A DNA stretch of 64,000 nt from Owenia fusiformis (lineage: Eukaryota > Annelida > Polychaeta > Sabellida > Oweniidae). Shown in pieces: positions 14,101-26,100 of the stretch. The notes below the pieces were generated by a model. The model saw only the letters and a list, made by a program, of their open reading frames with translations, did not search any database and was not told the DNA's origin. The stretch is from positions 25,134,425 through 25,198,424 of the forward strand of contig CAIIXF020000010.1 in the NCBI GenBank assembly GCA_903813345.2, given 5' to 3'. A program made the translations under genes and the position numbers. The number at the start of each line of letters is the position of its first letter. The first letter of the stretch is position 1.

Positions 14101-17100
14101 TCAAATTAGTACTTTAAGTTAAAATCTAAGGATATTAAAAGAATATAAATGGGAACTTATTGCTTGAACTTTTTAAAATATTAGGCAAGGCAAATGGGGA
14201 CAAATTAAATGATTAAAAAGTGTTATGCTTGTACTGGTAAAAGATAAAATAGTGTAAAAAGGACAATGAAAAGACAAAATAACTACATGTTTAATATTTT
14301 GTTGTAATGTTCTGTATTTGTCGTATTATTTGTAGCTCTTTGTATATGTTGTGAAATTTAGTACTCTCTAGTATATGTTGTAATATCAGTTATCACACGT
14401 TTCAGTGATACGGTGATACTTTTTTACTAAGTGGAATATTTCCCGTATCATATATGCTGAAACGTGTGATGACGATTTTATCACATACTATGTAAAATAT
14501 AAATGATTTGACTGGTAGCTTTCTTTGACATTTTAACTTCTATTTCCTCAAATGACGAATTTTGATATTATGATAGCACAGCCTATATGTGACCAGTTGT
14601 ATGTGACATCATTTTGAATCAAGGAAATAACAGATTATAGTTGAATGAGACATCATTTCATTACCATAGACAACGCGTGGTAAGTGTGCTCGTATCATAT
14701 GAAATTCATGTGATAAGGGATGTGACATAAAGAGCAACCAATCAAATCACTAGAATTCTACATAGTATGTGATAAAATGTTGTACTGTGCAATATATGTT
14801 GCAAAATATTGTACTTAACAGTACAGTACAGTAGAAAACAGATTGTAAAATGTTGAAATTATGTTATAGATGATCTAAACTGTAATGTTGTCCTATATAA
14901 TGTGTTCTAAAATGAAGTACAGTTAAACCTGTGTATATTGAACATTTTTTGCAGAGAAAAAATTTTGCAGATGAAAAATGTTCAGTGTTGATAGGTGGTT
15001 CATTACAGAGAGGGTAATTTATACAGAAGTCAGTAGAGATGTGTGGAGGAAGGGTGTCTACTAAAGACAGGTGTTCACTAGAGAGTGGTGTTGGTAGGCC
15101 TGTTGCAAAATGCACTGAGCAGTAAAGGTTGTAAAATGTTGTACAATATACAATCGTAGACCTCAACTACAATCGTAGCGGTTTGACCAAATAGAGAGGT
15201 TAATTGTTTTGTTAGTCTGAAAATCCCATGGTTGCAAGGATATACATTGAATTTCACATGAAGTTATATTTGGTATGTAGATGAAGATATCATATTTTAG
15301 CAAATATCACTTCTAAAAAAGTGACATTAGATAGTTTGAAAAGTTTTCTAAAGCTATTCTGCAAAATGACCTCTGGTCTCTGTCAACAGTAGTTTCTCGG
15401 TTTACCATCTCGGATTACAATTTTGCCGTTTTACCTCTGGAGAGGTCAACAATTGTATACTGTAAATGTTGAACTGTACAGTATATGTTACAAATTGTTG
15501 TATTGTACAGTATGTGTTGTAAATGTTGTACCGTACATTATGTGTTGTAAATTGTAGTACTGTACAGTATGTTACAAAATGTTGAACTGTATGTGTTTTA
15601 AATGTTGTAGTGTACAATAGGTGCTGTAAATGTTGTACTGTACAGTATGTGCTGTAAATGTACTGTATAGTACATTTTGTAAAATATAATACTGTGTATT
15701 ATTGACGAAAAAGTGACAAAAAATAATGAAAATTCACTTATAATATTCCTTACCATCAATGCCCCCATATATGGGATCAACTATTTCTCCTGGTCTCCCT
15801 CCACAGAGCTCTGCATATGCCGCTAAACAAAGCATTAGTCAGGGTAAGCATCAAAATTAAATAGTTATTTTCTTGATCTACATATTATATGTATTTGGTC
15901 TCCAAATATCACTACCTCTTTCATTAATTTGTTAAATGTGGTGCTACAATAACCCAAGCATACAGACACAAAGAGAACAAAATGTTTGCATTGAGAATTT
16001 TGATTTTTTAAATAATCATTGTCTAGAGATCTGACACATAAAATAAGACTGAAATATGACATGTATATCAGATAATACGCATACCAGGCAATAATGGACC
16101 TGCAGTCAGTTAAACATAAACAAAGTGCCTCCAATATACTGTTGAGCACAAATTCACTAAACATGACTTGTGTGAAGGGAGGTGTATGTACATTTATGAT
16201 ACTCTCAACCATTCTTGGGATAAAATGCCCTGTGAAAAGAAATTCTCTCTCAAATGTTATTTTGTATGCTTGGGAAAAAAAGATTAATAAATACTTAGTA
16301 AACCATTAATAATTATCTAATCAAAAGCATTATTCATGGGTGTATTTGATCAATCCCAAATTTTAAGATAAATTGCATGATGGGATTGAGCATATATCTC
16401 CTCTGCTATTGGGATATATTTAGTCCATCTGTGTAAGTATAGGTCCTACAATTGAAAGTATGTCAGTCATTTTACAATACAAAGTCACAAACTATCCTAC
16501 TTCCATACACAGCTCTTGTAACAAATATCAAACACTTCACAGTTTTACAAAAAAATTCACATGGTAACAACTGCTTTGATAGTTCTATTAGAAGAGCTTG
16601 CAGATAGTGAAAACAGTTTGTAGCCTCTTTGGAGTAACTCCTTGGTAGCAAACATAGACTAAAATATTCTAAAATTCTACGCAATTAGTTTCTTGTTGAA
16701 GCCATCTAAAGAGAAGGGAGATATAGATATTGTCCACATGTTATCTAACCCCGGGGGCAGATATGGATCCCATCTACCTGTTATCCACCCCTATGTGACC
16801 TACCAGGTTCTTCCTTGTCCAATATGTCCTCACATAAGTCCACATATTCCTCTACAAATCAACTTACACATTGAAGTTAAATATATACATCGAGATTATA
16901 TACAATATATGATCAAATTTAACAAATAGAATGGCCACTGATTTTTAACTGGTACGTGTAGGTCTCACTTAGGCAATCTTATTAAAGTCACTTTCTCATT
17001 TGAAATAAGTACTGTACCATATTTACTGTGTGTTTAAAAATCAAACTTACACTGTACTAATTAAACAATAGTATATTTACTATAATTGTCAAAATTACCT

Positions 17101-20100
17101 TAGTTTAGTTAGGTTTAAGAATAATTAAAAGGAAGCTTACTTGTGAAAGGCTCTGGGCAGGATTCGCATGGGTCACCCCAGCCCTGCCCCACACTACAAC
17201 AACAGATCTTTTTAGTAAGATCATTTGCAAGAGAATTGTCGCAGACCTGTCGGAATGGTGGTGCTGTTGTGTTGAACAGGTTTGTGTAACAGTTACCCTT
17301 ACGCATGTCTGGAGAAAAAACAACAACAATAAAATGCTGTTCAGAAATATATCAAATATCATAATTGATTGTTACAGATGTGAGGTTATAAAATGAAAAG
17401 TATTTGGGTCAGAATAAATTCTTACATATGACATGGGTGAGAAATATATTTGATATGTTTTATCATATAAGCATTGTATAATTTATCAGTATAATTGGGG
17501 TTGTCGAGTTGACCAAGCAGTCTAGAGTAACCATGAGGTTGTGCGTTGAAACGCCTGAGCTATTTACATTTATTCATTTATCATTCTTGCTGAGACTTAC
17601 CCATACAGAATCTGTCCTGCATCAGCATGTGCCCAGGTGGACACATACAGGTGAAGTTTCCCTTCAGGTTCATACAGGTGCCTAAACCACACACTTGGAT
17701 GTCCAGTTCACATTCATTGATATCTGCAAGAAAATATTTACTTCAGCAACTTTGCTAAATGAGAAGTCATCGAGGCATCCATTAATTATCTTAAGGGACA
17801 CAAGGCATTAAGCCAGACACACATGTATATAATAGCAAAGGTCTAAATCTGTGAACCAAACAGATACTTAAAATTCTGAAAACATTGGAGCCCTTATAGC
17901 TATATCCAACTGCCTATATACTGTACTCCGGGTAAATTTCTACACTATAAAATTTCGCGATTTTTCAAAATTGCGATTTTGCGGCTATTTTATTTCGCGG
18001 ATTTTTCCGATTACCGTGAATCAATGCGGGCTATTTTAGCCCGTTCAGAATCCGAATAATGTTTGTATTTCCCACGTTTAGGGAATTTATTTGAATATTC
18101 TTGAATGGCTTTTTCAACTTCAATTTGTAGGATATCATTGTCGTCAACAGTTCTTGCCTTTGTTGGCCTAATAAGCCAATTCAAAATGTTTTTAGGCCTT
18201 CGCCCAACAACACTGGAAGAAACTTTTCACACAGAGCGAAACATATCAAAAGGCCCGGGTCAAATCCCCGGGGATTTAAGACAAAATTCGCGACGATAAA
18301 TGTTCGCGATTTTACTACATTCGCGAACAAAGCGAAATTAAATCGCACACGAACATTACCCGGAGTACAGTAATACATTGTATTTTATGACCATATTTTT
18401 TACCTATACACATCCTGTTGGAGTCATCCAATTTGTAGCCTTTAGGACAGTTACAAACAAAGCTGCCAAAAGTATTCTGACAGGTGCCTCCTCTACATAT
18501 GTTTGGTAGCTCTGCACACTCATCAATATCTGGAGATAAAATGTAATTTTATTTTTATTTGTCAATTTTATTCCAGCCAAACTGAAATTCACATAAATAT
18601 TAGAATTTCAGTTTTTTTTTATTTCGACATGTCAAGGGGTGGAGACACGTAGAGTATTTTTCGATACATCAGGGAAACATTCAATGGTTACAAATTAACA
18701 CCCATATTGCAAAACTCTAGTTGTTCAACAAAGTGGGGTTAACCACAAAATTTTTGTTCAAAATCACAACATTTCTTTTGTTAACCCCTCATTCTAGAGA
18801 TGGATGGCCGTCAATTTATAACAATAGAGTTTTTCCAATCTACTATTACCAGGTAAGAAAACTCTACAAAATGTTCACATGCTACAAAATAATCCACACC
18901 TACCTGCTTTTCTTACAAAAATACTCTATATATGTATTTCTGCCTCTTGCACATATTCTAGCAAGTTTATACCAGAAAGAATCTCACTTAAAAATGAATT
19001 TACTGTTAGAGGGCCTTACCTTCAAGGATGACTGTGATGGTGTTAGGTCTGAATCCAGGACCACCAGGACATAAGGAATCATATTCACCTGGAAAATGCA
19101 ATAAACCATGGGTAAGTCTATATTAACCAGGCCAAATACAAGTATACTACTACAGTGAAGCCTGTCTAATCCAAATACCACTTGAACTAACCTTAAAGGC
19201 AGAATCAGATCTATAGGGGGTGACAAAATTACAAGCAACATGCAAAATTGATCTACCAATCTATTCCTTACAATATCAAATACAATATCTCCCAAAAGAT
19301 TCACGATATGTTATAAATTGGTGAAGTTATTAATGATTCAAAGTGCGAGAATGGGTGAAAAATGTTTAAATTCTCCCAAATAATAAGAATGGTAACCATT
19401 CTTATAGAAAAATAATACATTATTGTAAAAATCTTTTGTTTTCCTTGAATAAAGTATGCACTTTTGTGATTTTTAGAAAATAGACATGACAATGAATGAC
19501 ATGAGCCAAAAATATTCTAAAATTGAAACAATTTTTTGTTTAGCCTGCTCGCTATCTCTGATTCTCTCTTTAAGCATGTGAATTGGCAATTCAGGTTTTA
19601 CTGTACAATTAAGTTAATCAGACTAAGTGATATTAAAGGGGCGATGGACCAATCAACATACTTTTTCAAAAATGTTGACAAAATGTGTTATTATTATATT
19701 TTATTATATTGTTGAATGCATAATTAGAATGTGCTTTCAGACATGTTGTATTTCGTAAAAGAAAAAGTGGATTCCCCCAAGTACTTTAAAGATACTGAAT
19801 TTGGATGACCAAAATGAGCTGAAACCAATGGATAGCATGAGTTTTTTCAATGCGGAAATAATATGAGGAACACTAATCTTTGAGGAATTCAGTTTTCCTT
19901 TTCGAGAACTAATTGATATAGTAATGCATTTAACATTGTAAAAATGATTGCATAGGTCAATATCATTGAAAAAGTATGTTGATGGGTTGATTGCTAGCTA
20001 AATATCTCTGAGTCTGATTGACTTTATTATCTTGTATATACTTTTCTTTGAGATAGTGAATGCATCTGTAGAAGACATTCCAGTCATCATGTTCAGAAAA

Positions 20101-23100
20101 TAGTCATAATCCAAGATATAATCATCTGAAATAGTTTCTGTTTCAGATTTAGTAAAATGTGCATAAAAATGGTAATAAACATCCCTGTAAATTTCTAATC
20201 AATGAGCAGACAAGAAAAGTGAGATACCACTGCCTTCCAACCTGATGACAATATAGCTTCATTTGAGTGTCATAAGTCATGAAATACTAGCTAGGAGAGA
20301 GTCAATACTTTACTTCAAAAGTAAACAAAGATCATCTTACTTGTTCCATTTCGAGGGCATGACTCACAGAATCCTGTTGTCTCACCCCATTTCGATCCAA
20401 CCGTACAACAACACGTGGCTCTGTTCATGTTACGACCCAGCACTTTTCCACATTGTTGTGAGCCCAGGTCACCCCTGATGTTCTCTGGGGGCAGGTAGCA
20501 GGTCCCGACACGCTTATCAACACAACCATTGCCTGAGGGGTTCAGTTCATAGTTAGGGGGGCACTGACAGATGTAGCTGCCCTTTCTGTTGATACATGTA
20601 CCATACTGACAACTGTCTGGCATCTCACACTCATCAATATCTGAAGGAAAATCACCAATTAGATGCATTACTGACCTGCAGTTACATTTCTGCAGTGTAT
20701 AGTTACATAGGAACAGTAACATTATAGGCCATGTACGGTTACATTCAATTATATTTTTGAACAATACAGTTACATTACTGATATGTACAACTACATTGCA
20801 GAAGCTACCTTACTGACCTGTACACTTACATTGATAAAGTGAAACATTTCCTGCTAGAAAAGTTACATTACTAAGGTTACAGCACAGATATGAACAGTTA
20901 CACTACTGAATTTACAGTACTGACCTGTACAGTTTCCACCAGATGGATCCAGTTTGTATCCATTATCACAGAGACATCGGAACATTCCAAATACATTCTC
21001 ACATCTGCCATCAACACACAGATTGCTGAACATGTCACATTCATTAATGTCTGAAAAACAAGAATGTTTAAAATGTTATGATACAGATTAGATATTCCAT
21101 TTTTAACACACAATAATTTTATAAATTTCAAAATGTGTACTGTGAGGTACAGCACTTACTTGAAGCATAAATCAGGAAATGGGTAAGGATATACATGTAC
21201 ATGTATGTATAAAATAATTGTAAAGTAAACTCAACCACACATATTATCAAACTTTAATATCCTTCTTCTGAGAACCCAAAAATATAGATTTGTGTCATGA
21301 TTAATGAGTAATGCTTCAGTTGAAATTTTTTCAAGTACAAATAAAAGTATAATTTATTCAAAAAATTTTAAATATGATCCACCAAAAGATTGTATATTTT
21401 CTTGGTATAGACATTGAGTGGTATTCCTAATCAATGAATTGGTTTTCTGAGGAATAAAAGGATTTTAGACACTCAAAGCTGCTTTAAATTCTATTTTGAC
21501 AATTGGAGTTGTATATATTTTAGTTGAATGAATTAAAAAAAAATTAAAAACCCAAATATACTGGTATGTTAAAATTATGATTTTCTTGATGGCTTTTAAA
21601 ATTGTTTCTCCTTTGTATTTCGTACATGTTGCCATTTGTTGATCTTTTCATTACAACTTTTTTGAAATATGCATTAATTATGTATAAAAACTCACAAAAA
21701 GTGAATATATTTATCAAATATAACTAGGACAGTATTATTTCACATACATTTAAGCGAGGGACCAAAAGGGCATATTTCTTGACTCATGCGTTATATTTTA
21801 AGATGGTTACTCTTAATACAAATACTTACCCACACAGGTTCTGTCATTATCCTTAGGGGCAAAACCCATATCACATTCACATTTATATCCTCCTGGGTTG
21901 TTCAAGCACTGCCCATTCTCACAGAGATTGGGGTTCAGCTGGCACTCATCTATGTCACGACAATCAAATCCGTCACCCTCAAAGCCCTTGTCACAATAAC
22001 ACAAGAAGCTACCCTCTGTGTTGACACATTCTGCAGCTGGATCGCAACCGCCATTGTTCCTCAAACACTCATTTGCATCTAAAACAATAATTCCATTGCA
22101 TTTCTACAAATCAATGAGTTATATTAGAAACATAACATAACAAAGATATTGAGGCAACAAAGAATGAAAAACTCAAACCTGTTAAGGAAAGGAAACAAAA
22201 ACTGATATCATCAAGGAATATGAAATACTTTATATATTGTACATGTACACCAGAACTCTGGTCATCTCAACCATCATGGAAAATTAACTCATCCTTTCTG
22301 TGAATACTATGGAAAACTAAACAATGGAAAAACAATACGCAACAATAGTCAATACCCACCTCTGCACTCAAAGCCATTGCCAACAAAGCCCTGTCTACAA
22401 TCACACTTGTAAGAGCCCTCAGTATTGATGCAGAGGGCATTGTAATCACAGTTAGCTGCACCAGTTTGACACTCATCATCATCTAATGAAATATGAAAAC
22501 AACATTCATGTACATGTATATTCATTTTTGTAAACAAAATTCCAAATAATTCTTGATAAGTTTGAAATTGTTAAGCATAACATTTGCGCAAACTTAAGAA
22601 AATTGATGTTATACCTGTGCACCCATCTCTGACATTGGCTTTGGTTGAATACCCTGGGTCACATTTACAGATGTAAGATCCATGAGTGTTCTGACATGTC
22701 CCCTGTCCACATAGGTCGCCATTAATCTTACACTCATCAACATCTGTAATATAATGCAAAATACTAAACAATTTTGTTAAATTCTTTTTGTAGTATAATC
22801 TTTATTTATTTATACATTCTGGCCATGAATCACCATATCTGTATTACATGTTGGCCAGTTACTCTGACCTACATTTTCAGATTTTTATGTTTTTTAGACT
22901 TCAATCACCTCACCTAAACATTTTGTCTTGTCTGGTGAAAGCATGAGTCCCCCAGTACATGTGCACCTATGTCCACCTGGAATGTTGTAACATTTTCCCC
23001 CTCCACAAATATCTTCAAACTCGGAACATTCATCCATATCAGCACAATCCTTCCCATCAGGCATCAGGTGATAGCCATCGTCGCAACCACATTTGTAACT

Positions 23101-26100
23101 TCCAGGCATGTTAACACATTGAGTCATGCATCCACCATTATCTAGGTCACATTCTCCAATATCTGTAATGAAATAAACATATGAGGAGATATTCTCAATA
23201 TGATAAGCTTTATCTGACTTTTGTAGACTTTTGTTGTTTGAATCAATAACACGTTTTAGTGTAACCCAAAGGTTATTAAAACACACCTATTATTTTCAGT
23301 TTATATATTACCTATGCAGGCAGTCCTATCAGAGTTGGGCACATATCCAGGATTACAGACACACTGATAACTTCCGAGGTAATTCTCACAAACACCATGG
23401 GAACACACGCCACTCTCCAATGAACACTCATCTATATCAACACAGGAGTTGCCATCTAGTGTCAGTTCATGGCCATCTGGGCAGTCACAATGGTAGGAGC
23501 CTTCTGTGTTGATGCAATCTCCTCCCCGACATAGGCTAGGATTACGTGCACACTCATCAATATCTGTAACGAAAAGCATCAACATTTGTGTCATACCAGC
23601 AAACAGTAGTTTCCTTTTGATTGTGTTCCTTTGCTATATTTATGGTGCATGATTTGAATCAGGATTAGGATCCAGTGCCCCATTCAGCACAAAGCAAATA
23701 CTAAGCCTTATTATTTCCATGCTGTGATTGGTCAATCAGGTACCATGTGACTAAAAATAAAAAAGTGGTGTTCCATCCACATGCTTAAAAAGACGTATTC
23801 ATCAAGAATAGGCCATATTCAACGATCTTGACATCATAACTAAAATCCCTGGGAAAATAATTACGTTTCCATCAATTTGTTTTCATTTAGTATCAATCTC
23901 TGACTTCACATCGAACAGAAATAAAATAAGAATACTGAAAAAATTAAGATTTTAACCTCTGGATGATTAGGATAGATTATTATGATCATTGTAGTTTGCA
24001 CAAACATCAAAAGACAATTCGAAACATGAAGATGTTTAAAGAACGTTGGATATCTGTATATATTTCTGAGGGATGTATTCAACTCACACTCCAGCCATTG
24101 TTGAATACACCTTCAGAAATATTTATAGGATATCCTATGATTTTGAGGAATATCATTTTTATCTATGATATTGATATCTGCACGAGAGAGCAAAGCGAAC
24201 GAGTGCATATATCAATATCACCGAGTAGATTAAAATGATATTCTGAAAAAAATCATAGGATGTTCTTATCCTACACTTACAAGGAGTGTGCTAAATGTAT
24301 AATATCATTGCAAAATGAATTTCATGCCAAATAGAGTCAATTTGGCAGGAAATCAACAAGCGGAGTATATTGTCACAATATCCTGCTTATATTGGGTTTT
24401 CCGGAGGATATCGTGCCCGGAGTATATCATCACGATATCCTCCAGTTATTCATTTTGCCAATAAATATCATCCTTGACTATATTCTAGGAAAAGGTGTTT
24501 TTAATTTTCACACATCAACAAACTAAGAGAGATAATGATGCTATTAGACCTGAGGCACATTTAACTCTATTGTAAATGATCTCTTACCCATACAAACTCT
24601 CATCATCATCTGAACTTCAAATCCCTCATAACAGTCGCATGTAAATCTGCCTGGTTGGTTGACACATGTACCATTACCACAAACATTGTTTGAGATACTA
24701 CATTCGTCAATATCTACAAAAATAAATAATCACTTTTTAATACAGGTGTAAATGTAAGTAACACACACTTATTTCATTGATATCTATAATAAACCCTTTT
24801 GTACTGCATCAATATCTGTAAAAAGCAAAAAAACACAAAATCAATATCAATATCAATATCAAAAAGAATATCTGCAACACAGCAAAATCAGTGTCAAATT
24901 ACTTTCTCAGATCTGTAAAACAGAAAATGTATATTTTTGATATGTTACGAAAGAATGAATCCCTTTCCATTTAATTCAAAAACTTTAAGATCATAAAAGT
25001 ACAGGGTGACACATAACTTTTTTGTCTGCATAAATTCTGATTTGTACATTAAAACTAGACTCCCTGGAGCAACTCCATGAGAGTTGACTACCTCAACTAG
25101 ATTATGAGTGTTACAAGATGTGCTCTAAACGTCCATTCTTTGCATACTAGTCTATAAAACTAAAAGAATATATAAAATAAAGTTGAGTACCTGTACAGTT
25201 CTTGCCAGTATCGTCCACTGCATATCCCTGGTTACATAAACATTCAAAGCTCCCAGCTGTGTTAAGACAGCGTCCATTCATACAAAGCATTGGAAACATC
25301 ACACATTCATTAATCCCGCCTGGCCCATCTGTACCACCTTCCATTTCACCACAGAGCTTGTCATAGTCCTTTGTTCCTTTCACTGGACATTGTTCACATG
25401 CTGAGCCCCATGCCTCTCCTGGAATGAACAAGTATAAAGCACTTGATAAACATTACCCTGAGCAAGACCTTCATCTGCACTCTTCATATAGTAATTAATT
25501 ATTTGATCTAGATCTAGCTGATAACCAATCAGAAACTGTATGTCAGGAAATCACTATAATATTGTATACTCCAATTAAACGGCTATGAAAGATATATCTC
25601 AGATGAACTTATCCGTAAATTCAGTTTGAAAATCATTTGACAGATAATCAGAGGGTCATGGGGCCAATCAATTGAAATTCAGGATACAACAATATTCACA
25701 TATTATTCAATCATGCATCATGCAGCTCCAAGATCTCTATTCACACTGTTAATGTTAATGGAAATGGAGCTCCAAGATCTCTATTCACACTGTTAATGTT
25801 AATGGAAATGGAGCTCCAAGATCTCTATTCACACTGTTAATGTTAATGGAAATGGAGCTCCCTATTATGAAAAACCTTTGAATTCATTCATTCATTCATT
25901 CATGACAATAAGACATCTGTTAACAAATGTTTAAAAGTTAACTATTTGAATAATATCATTCCTTTTAAGGAGGTTAATTCAAAATATGCACAAAGTTCCC
26001 CTTTCATAATGATGATCTCTACAAACTCTATAATACATTCTTCCAGGGTGTTACTACATTCTCTAGAGAGTATAGCCAATAATAATGGTTTTCAGTCCAG

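Larger units (their letters stand above)
13641..15753 (-). other. Long intron with a MITE and repeats
   Basis: 2113 bp between TB5 and cbEGF25. Holds the TIR element 14476-14777, a pogo-like fragment from 14920 and a degenerate array at 15455-15700 (separate entries). Near 13697 is a cbEGF-exon-start-like word (catcaatatctg). No supported exon. Confidence 0.6.
23564..24587 (-). other. Intron rich in hairpins
   Basis: 1024 bp. Two or three nested fold-backs at 24060-24443 are listed separately. The rest shows nothing recognised. Confidence 0.65.

Noticed and set aside
18721-19074. 117-codon forward frame
   Set aside because: Antisense to the TB4 3' exon at its end, with no motif; an intronic chance frame.
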